Source: Astropecten irregularis (lineage: Eukaryota; Echinodermata; Asteroidea; Paxillosida; Astropectinidae). Taken from it: a stretch of DNA of 64,000 nt. Within the stretch, counting starts at the first letter, position 1, and the number at the start of each line of letters is the position of its first letter. Shown piece after piece: positions 26,251-38,700 of this stretch. The position numbers were made by a program, and so were the translations under genes. The stretch is from assembly GCA_963971285.1 (NCBI GenBank), contig OZ020255.1, forward strand, positions 17,566,931 through 17,630,930. Reading direction: 5' to 3'. The notes beneath the pieces were generated by a model, which did no database searches, had not been told where the DNA came from, and was given only the letters and a program-made list of their open reading frames with translations.

Positions 26251-27481
26251 TGTTACACCCCAGGTAAACCCAGTCGAGTTACCAAAAGGTGATCATTAAA
26301 TGATTCTGTAAAAGAGATGACACAAAGCGTCCAGTGAGTATGGGAAAACTTTAATGCAATGTTCACTCACAGTCATCCAGTGTAAGAATGTGAGACAATA
26401 ATAAAATACAAAGACTAAAAACAATTCTGAACTCTAAACTCTAAAAATGTCATTACAAGCTCCAGACTGAGCTAAATTCACAGCATGAAAAGATAAAGTA
26501 AAACATAAGCTTTCTAGTCTAAAGAAAAACATTAACTCAAAATGCCTCTTTTCTGGCCAAGTCCAGTGGGTCTGGAGTAGAATAAACAACCAGTCTCCCT
26601 GCTATTATCCTGCCTAGCCTGGCACTTGTCTCTCTGATAAGGAACCAGGGGGAAACCTATACAAGCTATACAACAAGAGGCTCTATCCCAGGCTATCCTA
26701 CTACTACCAGTCCTCAAGCCCCAAGGCTTGGTGCTAATTGGCCTTCTGGGAATGTCCACACAGGAGCCCCATTGTTCTAAGACCACATGGCCTTCAATGC
26801 TACCACCACTGTATCTATACCCACAGTGTATAGCAATATAATACCAGTATACATGGGAAATGGCCCATACAGTAAAAGTTACAAAATAAAATGCACAATG
26901 ACTTTTCCTTCGCCAAAAACATGTAGGTGGAAAAGTCATAAAAAGCAAATCTTAGCATAAATCACATCTATAAGGTCTGAACTTTCAGAGACACAATCAA
27001 TCAAAATCTCATTAGGAAAAGGAAAATACTCCTTGAATAAAACACAGCTCTGTAAGGCAATCTAGTGCCCATGACACAAGTATGCCACACACTAGGAAAT
27101 ACACAAGATTGATCAAAGTTGTTCAAAGTCCCACAACTTTACAACCAAAAATACTATCATCAATAAGCCATAATCAAAATAAGGTAACATAGGCAATCTA
27201 TACAATCTAATAAAGTGACATAGAATTCAATAAAATTCGACATACCTGTAAAAGAGATGACACAAAGCGTCCAGTGAGTATGGGAAAACTTTAATGCAAT
27301 GTTCACTCACAGTCATCCAGTGTAAGAATGGCTGTAAGTGACCACTGACCAACTCATCAGGGCTCTGTGTCTGGAGTCACATTACGGCTGTTCTCGAATA
27401 AGCTATTGAATTTTTAGGGGGGGGGGGGTAATTTCCAGAGGGGGCATACATGTAGCATAATACTTTACCCAGGGTGCTACA
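26251..27481 (-). repeat. 5' LTR of the gypsy element
   Basis: 1231 bp, matching the 3' LTR at a constant offset of 8116. It contains the same internal 85-bp duplication (26306-26390 and 27246-27330). It should carry the element's promoter; no TATA box was assigned. Confidence 0.93.
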
Positions 27482-29472
27482 TTTTGTTTTAAAAAATTGA
27501 CATTTATTACAAAAAAAAATAATAATTAGCAGAATACATTATACAAATTAACATGTAATTAAATATACGTTAGATTGTTGTCTATACATGTATAATCAGG
27601 CCAACATGAAATGGAAGAGGGGACAAATTTTTTTATTAAAAAAAAAAATATGATAACGATTATAAAACAAAAAATGGCATTCTAATTATCAGTGGGTTTT
27701 AAAAAATAACCCAAAAGAACAGGGTACTCGATCAAAACTCAATATTTTCTAAAATCACCAGAGTGATTCGGAGAAAATTCAAACTTGTTTGTTTGAAAGT
27801 CACACCTGTTTTTGAAATCATTGGAAGCAAGATTTTATGGGTAAATTTCAGTTTCCCCGAACTGTGACCACAAATATCACCAATTTACCACATGTAACGA
27901 CCACTCACCAACAATATATACATATTTTCTTCAACGCGACGTTGCTGCAAAAAAAAAAAAAAAAATTACAAAAATTCAATTATCATGAACATATTCCACA
28001 AAAAAAAGACAATTATTTTTAATAATTGCAATGATGAAAAATAGTTCTCACGACACAAATGTGCACCACGTGTGGTTGGGAGTTCTCGATTGTAAATTTA
28101 ACGACAACGGGCTGAGCCATTCGCATCATAAAACATACACAATTGGTTACTATCAAAATAATTGCATTATAACATTACTGTTAATTCATCTATTGTTATT
28201 TTTTTTCTTTTAAAGATACAACATACAAATATTGTAACACAAAGATTTCCGAATATATAAAAACGCAATGTCTTATGTGACCTTGATATTAAAATCAGTA
28301 TATTTTCAGTTACAATATGTTCATAATGCACTGTCTAATAATTATGGTGGGAAAAAAACCCAGAAATATTTAACACTAAAAAAATATGATGGGTAAATAG
28401 TTAGATTTTCAGTCACCTTAAATTTTTAATGCATTTCTTGTTTGTTTCTCAAAGACGTACCTTCCCTGTTTAAAGCTTATGATCTTTTCCCACATAGGAT
28501 TTGCATTGGCCGTGGAATAAACTTCTTATTTTGGGAACAAACAAAAATAGAGGAAGAAAATGATGTTTAAGAGGCAAACTTGTTTTATAGATGATGAAAT
28601 GCATGTTTAATGCTGTTTGGACGTTCAAGGAGAAAAGAGGAAAGCAAATTTTGAATCTGTCAAGTCTCATGCTCGAGTGATTCTCGGTGTATCTCAGCAG
28701 AAAATGGAAATCCACCAAAATTTTCCAGCTTACGCGGCAAGAAGTGCGACATACAAGATTTTTTTTGTAAACGGTTGCTGACCCTACACTTATGACAGTG
28801 GAATTTCTTCCTATATGATCTCATAACTTCAGAACCAAACAGCCCCCAGCTTCAGATGCCAAAAGACAATACATTGTACATGTATATTGGCCCATCAAGT
28901 GCACCTCACGTTACATAACTGCGCGCTTTTTATTGCCTCTTGTTCATTTTACCTCCAAGATGGCGGCATGATGATATCAATGCTTACTCTATGCTATAAA
29001 CTGTTTCTGAAAACTGGAAAAACAGATTAAGCATCTCAAAGATTTAGGACAAAAGTTGATTCACAGAAAGAGATGGGCATATTCACTTACAAACTGACAT
29101 CAATATAACAGTTGTTCAGACATTAGGATTCCAAATGGATGCAGTCATATTCCCCTCTATGGAATTCCCCTTTAAATTGACCTGAATTATAGAGGCCAGG
29201 GCCTGGGAATTTGCCCTTCAAATCGGTTTACAGATATAGCCTTCATCAAAGCAGTCGGTCTGTAGAAGGCGATTGGTTTATCAAATATTCCAAATATTTC
29301 ATTGACAAAAAATTCTAGCCAGCAATCCCAGTCTGAGATTAGCGGTACTTTGGAACACTCTTGGAAGATTTCAGTTTCACAGTGAATTTTCTTGTTGGCT
29401 TAACAGCATGCATTGTATGTCGACACTAAAAATTTGTCTCATCTCATCTACTCTAATATTCACACATCTACT

Positions 29473-30087
29473 AGGGCCAATTTCAAAGAGCTGCTTAAGC
29501 ACCACAATTTGCTTAAAGGTAGTATCATACTTTGGTAAGAAGCCAAACCAGAAATGTCCACAGATTTACGTATAACTTACAAGGTATGAAGATGGTGGTG
29601 GTAGAAACATACTGTTAAAATTGTTCCGCCGGAAATGGTGTATTTATCCAGAAATTAGAAAAACAATGACAAAACAAATCTTTTAAAAGATAAAAAATAA
29701 AAGAGAAATGACTTTAAAAAATACAGTGGCTGTTTTTTTTTACTGTTTTCTCAAAAAGTGAGCACCGTATGGGACTGAAATTTTCACAGATGACTGTTAC
29801 TGTATATTCCTTGATATTTTAGCCATGAATCTGTATTTCTTTCATAAAAACCAAAGTATGATACTACCTTTAAGCACCACAAACCTTGGTAAATAAAATC
29901 AGTATGTCAGCCAAAACTACTTGTGAATGTTAAGTTATGCTAAGCAAACAATGGTCGAATACAAGTCAAAAGCAGTAAACATCACATGAAAAATTGGATG
30001 GTAATCCTGTTTGATCAAGAAAGACTTTTCATAGTTTTTTTTCATACAATTTTTGTGCTTAAGCAGCTGTATGAAATTGCCCCTGAA
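29473..30087. repeat. Family C element, copy 2, interrupted by family A
   Basis: The outer ends 'agggccaatttcaaagagct' and 'agctgtatgaaattgcccct' are inverted and belong to family C. The family is split at a TTAA by the family A element at 29517-29869. Confidence 0.75.
29517..29869. mobile_element. TTAA-flanked MITE, family A copy 3
   Basis: Ends AGGTAGTATCATACTTTGGT and its reverse complement, with TTAA at 29513-29516 and 29870-29873. This is one of the best preserved copies and it lies inside a family C element. Confidence 0.85.
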
Positions 30088-30261
30088 CAGTGACGAATGT
30101 GTTACATGTACTATTAAAAAAGTACAGTAACCTTTGAATAGGGAGTGAACCGGACAATTTGTTGCATTGATTTATGCACAAGATGCAAGACTTGGACATA
30201 AAGCATGTGGGTTGTATTGTTTTTGCAAGAGTCATTTTTGTACAAATCTAATTTTGGTTGC

Positions 30262-30315
30262 TTGGAGTTAGGAGGGCCTGACGTTACGATCCTAGCAAGA
30301 TCCTTCTCAAAGGCT
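30262..30315 (-). repeat. Hammerhead-like short repeat, family G copy 3
   Basis: The minus strand reads 'cctttgagaaggatcttgct', then 'aggatcgtaacgtcaggccc'. The GATC.../...GATC hairpin is kept; GAAAC is changed to GTAAC. Confidence 0.5.
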
Positions 30316-31111
30316 AAATACTAAGATTTACTATACTTTGCAGCCCAGTGCAATCAAATGAAACTATAAAATGTATTAATTAGGGCAAATGCTGAATACG
30401 CCATGAAAGTTAAGTTTCCATTTCTTGTCAATTTTCTTTTCCAAAGCAAAACCCCAACAAATTAGGAATTTTCAATTTGTTTTCCCTAAAAATGTTTCAT
30501 GAGATACCGGAGAACCTTAATTCTTTGGCCAGTAATACAAAATGGAATCAAAATCCATTATCTTAATCAACTTGTATGTACAATGTTTTAATTTTTTTAG
30601 ACCACAACTTCATATTTTCTAATATTTCTGTATTTTTTAAAAGAGATTCATAATTACAACGATATCGGCCTCTTCATTGGCAAAATTTTATCATGAATAT
30701 TCCAAATATAAAATCTACACAATTTCCCAACCAGGGGATATAAGTTTTATGTATTTTTTAAAAAATTAATGAAAATAAAAAATTTAACATACTTATAAGA
30801 AATACTAATAGTGAAATGAAAAAATCGGTTATTTTAAGTTACAAAATAATGTCATAACGTGGGTTAAGTTTCACTTTCTTTTCAGTGAGTCAAGGCATGG
30901 TTTCGCGGAAGTTCATTATGAATCCTGATACAATTACTTTCTTGTTCAACACAAGCGTTCTCTACCCAAGTTTCAGCAGTATACCCATGGAGGTAGTACA
31001 GTACACCTCCACAGAAATATCCCTCCCCTCCAACCAACCCCAACTTGAAATTCAACCTACAAACTGAAACAATTTGAGGCTTGTATTCTTCTTCTGCTTA
31101 CAAGAGTAACA

Positions 31112-31253
31112 TAGCCTGGAGTCAATTTCACGAAGCCCTATACGGTCAAGTTACGAAGGATAACCCATAGTATCCTACGTAGGGCTACAAAGCATCACAA
31201 GTCCTCTGACCGAAGTAAGTTATGATGAGTTTGGTGAAATCGACCCCTGGTGC
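31112..31253. repeat. Family B short inverted-repeat element, copy 4
   Basis: It runs from 'tggagtcaatttcacgaagc' to 'ggtgaaatcgacccctgg'. The central palindromic blocks are partly degenerate. Confidence 0.6.
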
Positions 31254-32227
31254 CCCTAAGCAGATGACAGTTCTGTTACTGTAATCACACTTTGATTAGG
31301 TCAGAACATGGGGTCAGTTGCCCGCAAAGGGTTTGAAGATGCTCTCTAGTGCATTTTTGCAAGCTTTCTATCATTACCTTGTGAGGATCCACTCACTCTA
31401 AACTCGCGTATTAAAAAAAGCTGAAACAAAACAAAATCCCGAGCCATTCCCTCTTTTTCATCGGTGGAATTCTGAATAAATATCAAACAAGAAAATAGCT
31501 ATTATCAAACCAATATCTTTAAAAAAAAGTATAAAAAATTGCGTCATCACTTTTCGGTGTCTATTTTCTTTTTCAGTTGAAATTTTTTTCTCGTTAAAAT
31601 GAGTTGATAAGAGAACAATTTTAATACAACACTTGGGAGAAGGAAAGACTTCTACAAAACCGTTCTAATTTCAAAGGCAATGCACAAGTCACACACACTG
31701 AGAGACAACCAGTGTCTTCAAAATGAGCCCTTAAAATAGTGGCTGCCAATTTGTCAGCAGTTAGAGAGTTTCGTGACTCAACGACAGACCACGGAATCTC
31801 AAAACCCCAACTTGAACTCCACACTTCAGAGGATTAAAACCACATTACATTCAATTTTCGTTTCTCCATGTACATGTAGTTTATACAAAACGTTATAATA
31901 TCATGGATCCATTACGTTCCCTGAAATTAACCAGTTAATATGCATTAATATTATTTATACATTTTTCATTTTAGGGAAACAAATGTCTGTATTTGCTTGT
32001 GTGAGCTTGAGGGGCTTTGAGCAGCAACATATGCCCAGACTGACGTGTCACTTTCTCAAGAATGTAGTCCTGTTTCTGTGTTGCTAGTGGTTTCCTTGCT
32101 GCATTTGCTCTGCTGTAGGTTAACACAAAGACATTAAGTATTGACGATCAGCGTGACCACAACGGTATGGGCCAGGATCGGACAGGCAGTTGAAGAAACA
32201 TACCCATCTGGACAGTGTTCCATTCAA

Positions 32228-32377
32228 GATGGACTGGGTTCGATTTCACGAAGCCCTACGATCGATCGTAACTTGAGAAACGAAGGATATCCCACTGAAT
32301 CCCACGTAAGGATACAATGCATCATAAGTACTACGATTGATAGTTAGTTACGATGAGTTTGGTGAAATCGACCCTAG
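32228..32377. repeat. Family B short inverted-repeat element, copy 5
   Basis: It runs from 'tgggttcgatttcacgaagc' to 'ggtgaaatcgaccctag'. It has intact 'ctacgatcgatcgtaactt' and 'ctacgattgatagttagtta' arms. Confidence 0.65.
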
Positions 32378-32718
32378 AGGTCAATTTTAGCTTGACCACA
32401 CCCAAACTTCTAGGACCAAACACGTTCCGCATTGCTATAGCGCGCACAAGCCCCAATTAACTGCAGTCGCGTGAACCACGGTGATACAAAAAATCACGGT
32501 AACCACGGTAAAACAAAAAAATAATAATCACACGACACAACTCTGGTCATTGCACAGTAATATTTTTTTTTTACAAAACAAGCCAAGGCTGCTCATTGGT
32601 TAAAACTCATTCCAGAATCAATTAAAAAAAAATAACAATGATAAAAACAAATTATAAGGAAGATTCGTAAAACTTTCTCCGCGGCAACGTTTCCGTGGCG
32701 TTACGAAGCTTAAGACAA

Positions 32719-35700
32719 TCACAAGATGGCACATTTTTGTTGTTTGCTGACCATTTTGCCTCTCCGACTCCGACGCTTAGCTGCTCTATCCACCGGTTGC
32801 CTCCTGCAAGCAAAAAGTAAACAATTAGAACAACTCCAGAAAAAAATTTAAAAGCCAAAAACATTTTTTCTTATTTTCTCTTAGATTTCATTAATTTCTA
32901 CAAATAAGAAAGAATAGACTACAAAGGTATTTTAACGAGCCACTAGGAGGGGGTCTCAGCTTGACCGATGAACGATGGACAGAATTAAATGTTTCCATAC
33001 CTGATTACTCTAACCACTTCGTGGAATGCCCGGTCAATATTCTGCGGTGGGTCCTTGGCGCTCGTCTCGATGTAAGACGTTTTCTGCACAAACAAACATA
33101 ATAAAAAGTAAAAATGCAATCATAGGGTTTGTATTGTAAAGTGTAAACTGTAACCCTTATATACAAAACGGTTGGCCATTTACCGGTAACTTCCGGTGAT
33201 AGGAGGGCGCATTTTATGACGCTTTGCTTTAAAATGCACTGAAATGTCTTGCTTGAGGAAACAGCGATAATTATAAGCCAAAGTTCGAAGTACATGTATT
33301 TTTCATGTCAAGCAAAATCAACATCTCATTGATAGGAACATTGATAGAAGTGAACCAAAAAAAAGTGACTGGAGCAGGATTCGAACTAGCGACCTCCGGA
33401 AAACCATACCAACAGACAAACAGAGCTTTCAAGCCCTATTGTTGCTGGTGTCTCTAAGGGCCTGTTTGTTTCACGCACAGGATCCGGTATTTTGTGATCC
33501 ACCTCCTATGCAGGGTACGCTAAAATGGGATCCGGATCCACAGGATCCTAATAGTCCATTATCTTTGTTTGTATGGCAGTCGGAAGCCATGAAACCATTT
33601 GCTTGTGGTTATTTGACAAGAGGAACATACACACAAACAAATCGTGTTAAATTTTGACCAGCAGTCCGTCACTTCATTATTAATGCTTTTTAACAAGCAA
33701 GACTCAACTATTGGTTATTCTCTTGTTGTGCCTAGAGTCTCATTGAGACTGGTCCTTCGAACTCACCCCTAGTTCTGCTGCCAGCGCCTTTCCGTCTTCC
33801 TCTGAGACTTTACGTTGGTGCACCAGGTCTACTTTGTTGGCAACCAGAATCATAGGGTAGGAATCTCTGCATGGGGAGGGGGCAGGGGGAGGAGCATGAG
33901 AGGCGGGGAAGGGGGGGGGGGGGGGGTGGAGATGAAGAAGAGATGGAAAAGTCAATTCACTGTCAAGACAGATAGGGCATCAAGGGGCTTGAGGCTAGGC
34001 TTGTGACTTATTTGGCTGCCACCATTTGAGGCCCACAAAATAATTGGGATTGGGTCAGATGACGAAGCTGAAGAAAGGCTCAAGCTTCGTCATGATCTCA
34101 AGACCTTCATCTCATTTAAGACACAAAATGGCGGTATAGCAAAATAAATCCAAAGCCTAGCCTCAAGCCCCATTTCGTAAAGGCCCTTAGTTACAAGAAG
34201 CAGACATTACATTAAGGTCAAGGCCAGGGATATGGAGAGCTTTGGAGGCCATGGATTCCCATGTGTAAACAGCTAGGACCTTCACCCACATCAACTGCCA
34301 TGACTGCACCAAGTGTAACTCTTCCTAACCCATCCAGTAGAGAAAGGCAGAACACGGGATACAAGACCCAAATGGCATGCAGTATCAATACACAAAGCCA
34401 CTGACTATTTAATACAGCCATATTGAAACATGGATCATACAACCACACATAAAGTAAGACAAGCTGGCGGAATCAGCTGAAGTCTGTCAAAAATACTCCT
34501 TAAAAATCCAAAACTGCCCAAAAAGTATACCATTACCAGACAATAAAATATAAAACCCAGACACTGGATTGCTGGAAGCTGACTTGATTAGAGGTACACA
34601 TGTATGTAGAGTAATTTAACAGCAATGTGACTTATGATTGACAAGTAACAGACAGAACTAAGTACTGTACTCCTTCAACTCAACAATGTAACCACTAAAA
34701 AACATGACAGCAAATGTTACTGCCAACAGAATGTTTACATAAGCTAAGTAGACCCAATCCAAAACTCCAGACATCCAGACAAGCGACAACAAAGAGAGGG
34801 AAAAAACCCACAAGTACTAGAAGTAGGGAAAGAAATTCCCAACTTGAGAAAGATCACTCAGTCAATCCCACTCGAAATGACCTCTCAGGAATTCTAAATA
34901 TAATTCCTCATCATGACCTTTAAGAGGTTTGTTTTTGAAGACAGTCCGGGGTCTCATCGGATCGGACATGGCATTTTGCAAATAGAGAGTGCTGTGTAAT
35001 TGACGGTATACCCTCCAGTCCTGACTTCACCAACTGGGAAAAGTACATGTAGAATTCCGTAATCCCTTTTCTTTCCTAAATTAAATGATGGTAAATTTTG
35101 CATCAGAGACAAATTGAGATTTGGAGTACAAAACTTAAATACAGTGATGCATAATATTAACTTTCTTTCAGTATTTTGAAGCAACTTTGTTTGACATGAA
35201 CTCCCACTTTTCACTCCAAATTAGAAATATTACAGACACAATTGAGAAGCTCTTTGCCATTTTTATGGTGAATATTTCACTACAATTTCAGTACTTGAAT
35301 GTTGAAGCACAGTTATAAACTATAGGCCCTAAAGCCTGCATGCTTGCTATGATCTGACATGAAGTTTTTGTTTGTATTTTTCAGAGGGTAGGGCTACTAC
35401 TTCTGAAGGAAACATCATTTACCTGTTGATTGTCAACAAGCAATGAATTTAAGGGCCTTTTCCAAAACGGAGGCTGGGGCTGGGGCTCAGGCTCCGGCTC
35501 CATTTCATGAATTGAATCCATTCTAAAATAACTGGTATCAAAATAGAGACTTTTGGCTGCAGTTCAGAAACTTGTGTAGATGCTCTGGTTTGAAAAAGAA
35601 AACAGAGCTTCAACTTCAATGAAAAATCAGAACCTATATTTTCACAGGGGTCGAAATTAAAAGCGGTCCGCTGACCCTGGGCAACCAAAAACAATCATCG

Positions 35701-38700
35701 GGCCACTGATTTGAGGAACAATGTCAGTGCAGTGCACTGTCCACTAGCCCTGCAGGTCACGACTGAAGTTCATTTTGACCCCTGGTTTTAGCATATGGAT
35801 GCCTGAACTGGAGCCTGAGCCTGAGCCTCCGTTGAAAAAAGGCACTACATGTACGAGCAATCCGCAACATTGCAATTCAGTTGAAAAAGAAGACTATATT
35901 CCAAGGGAAAAAATCCAACCGAACTGAAATGACTCGCAAATCATAGAAGCTGACAGCACCTCAATGTCTCAGAAATAAATTCTGCAACTGTAAACATCAT
36001 CTGTACTTAGACAGCTTTTCCCCGTCTCCTTATAATTAGCTAAGATGGTCCCTAATACCCCCCTCCATTAAAAGCCTCGTGACTTAAAAGCCGTCGCAGC
36101 TGGGACTTTTTCACCAGATCATCAATTTGTTCCAAAATTTTATATCATTTTTGCACCAAACAGGAAAGACAGGAAGATCTCAATCAACAAAATGCCTCGG
36201 GTCAAAACAGAAAAAAAACTGTCAAACAAGATGCAATTTTTATATTTTAAAAAACAAAAAAGTACACTGTACGTGTACAAGTAAGAGAGTAACGTAAGAT
36301 AGGGTGTAACACATGTAATCACAGTATGCATGAGGTACTTAGATTTATTGAACACCGTGAAGTCTGAGTGTCTGAGAGGAAATGAGGATATTTTGGTAAA
36401 GAATAGAGTGCAATGTATCATTACCACATATGCACTTTGCCATTTTGTGCAAAGTCTACACGTACACGTGTCCATTATGTACTAAAAGGAGTCATGCCCA
36501 TTATTGTATTCATCTTTTACATTTAGTAAATCTTTAACAAAATGTGAAATGTCAGAGTCTTAAATTCAAGATTTAAACAACATTTCTGAATCATCTCAAT
36601 CACTCTTCTGAGCCTGAGGATGAACAGAGCACACTGTCCGGAACGTCAAGAGATAACACCATCAGTTCTTCTCAGAGCCACACACTCTCACAGAAGAGAT
36701 TACACGGTGTCACCGCAAATCTACCCTACTTTAGTACTTGCATATATATATTCAAGTCGTATTAATTTCTGTATCACGGTGATACAGTTAAATAATGGAT
36801 TTTCTTTAACTGTACTTTTCTCCCCAACAAACAAGACAGTAGAATATTTCACCAAATGTACTGTAGGCCAATTTCATAGAGCTGCTTAAGCACAAAAATT
36901 GCTTTTTTAAGCATGACAAATCTTCCTTGATCAATCAGGATTAACAACCAAATTGTCATGTGATATTTACTGCTTTTGACATGTATTTGGTCATTGTTTG
37001 CTGAATATAACACTCACAAGGAGTTTTGGCTGGCATACTGATTTTATTTACCAAAGTTTTTGGTGCTTTTTTAAGGTAATATACTTTTTGTCAAAGAAAC
37101 AGAGATTCATGGGCAAAAATATCAAGAAAATTTAGTTCTATACGGTGCCCACTTTTTGAGAAAACAGTGAAAAGCGACCACAGTATTTCTTAAGTCTTTT
37201 CTCTTTTATTTTTTATCTTTAAAATATCAAAAATAATTTTGGTCACTGGCTTTACTCTTTCTGGATAAATACAGCATTTCAGGCAGAGCAATTTTAACAG
37301 TATGTTTCTATCATCGTCATCTTTATACCCTTTAAGTTAACAGGTAAATCTGTGAAGATTTCTGTTTCGGTATGCTACCAAAGTATACTACCTTAAAGCA
37401 AATTTGGGTGCTTAGGCAGTTTTATAAAATTGGCTCCTGTACACCTGCAGATGTATTCAAAGAATCTGCTTGTTAAAAAATAGAGAGCACGGTTACGTGG
37501 GCAGTCAGTGGAATTCGGCTTGCATACCTGTCCTTAACTCGGAGTATCTGCGTGTAGAATGACTTGGAATTCTCAAAGCTGGCTTTATCGATGACGGAAT
37601 AAACGATGAGGAATCCATCTCCTTTCCTCATGTACTGCTCTCTCATAGCACTGAATTCCTCTTGGCCGGCTGTGTCAAGGACTGGATGGGGAAAAACAAG
37701 AACCAAAGAACAAAACCTGTTATTACAACTCTCAGTCACAAAACCGGGACAGGTACATGTACATGTACAGGTTCAGAGATATCGTAAGCATCAATAAAAT
37801 CTGTTTTTCTCTAACTTCTTTCTATGAAGCAATACTAAGTAGAGGAACGCCACTATAACAAACACGCTGGGATGCACAGAAATTGTTTGTTATAGTAGTC
37901 GTTCGTTAAAGTGAACAATATTCAGCAGGCCTGTACATTGTACATAAAAATTGGGATCCAAGGATGATGTTCGGTATAGCCAAATGTTCGGTATAGCGGT
38001 GTTCGTTATAGTGGCGTTCCACTGTACCAAACATCAACTTTGGCTCCCAATTTTTGTGTACAATGCATATCCAATATGGTTCTTTAAATCACTATGACGA
38101 ACGACCACAATATCGGACAATATCTGTGCATCCCGCCATGTTCGCTATAGCGGTGTTCCACTGTAATAAACAAAGTTTGTAAATTGTTCATCAAGCAAAA
38201 TGGCATGAAATACATCTCATATACCTGTATGCTCAGAGTTAGGAGGGCCTGATGTTTTTCAAGGCTATGAGTGTGATGAGAGAAACATCCTGCTGGGATC
38301 AAACCATTAGGCCCTTCTTTTTAAAACCAAATGGCATTTGAACACAGTCCACAGTTGACATTCATGACTGCGTACACATCAAGATGTGACATTACTGTAA
38401 ATGACATCATGGCAGCCTTGGCGTGAACACGTACACACTATGCACAATGCACACGATAACATTGATAGGTTCATGCTGACACATTATAATACAATTTGTA
38501 ATGTATGAGGTGCATAATTAATTAATTAATTAATTAATATGTGCAGTGCACCTGCATTAAAGTCAGTATGTGAGTACAGGTGTACATTGTACAATGTAGC
38601 CCAGCAATAATATAGACTGTTGCTGCTGGGAGTACATGGACTACACTGCTAGACATGAACACCCACGCAGACTTTCTGAAGGCCAATTGGCTTAGACAGC

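Larger units (their letters stand above)
18135..27481 (-). mobile_element. Full-length Ty3/gypsy LTR retrotransposon, apparently intact
   Basis: The 9347-bp element is read on the minus strand: 5' LTR 26251-27481, primer-binding site 26231-26248, gag 24675-26081, pol 19486-24741 (-1 frame), 3' LTR 18135-19365. The two LTRs have equal length and looked identical wherever compared, including a 12-G run. Flanking tttt on both sides is a possible 4-bp target duplication (atttt, 5 bp, if the terminal A is not counted). Domain order PR-RT-RNaseH-IN is that of Ty3/gypsy (Metaviridae); no envelope frame is present. Intact frames and matching LTRs imply a recent insertion. Confidence 0.95.
27482..32718. 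other. Region between retrotransposon and M-Ras stop codon, includes M-Ras 3' UTR
   Basis: No coding exon was recognised. The part nearest 32718 should be the M-Ras 3' UTR. Contents: a composite family C/A repeat (29473-30087), a hammerhead-like repeat (30262-30315), two family B copies (31112-31253 and 32228-32377) and AT-rich DNA with homopolymer A runs. Confidence 0.65.
33867..37527. other. M-Ras intron 2
   Basis: No exon was recognised inside. Contents: a G-rich tract near 33877-33930, a nested inverted-repeat element (35455-35843), a family H repeat (36604-36728) and a family C/A composite (36868-37438). Confidence 0.7.

Noticed and set aside
31621-31824. CRISPR arrays, bacterial operons or plasmid features anywhere in the window
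   Set aside because: The genes are spliced animal genes, no regularly spaced direct repeats with unique spacers were seen, and there is no sign of prokaryotic DNA.
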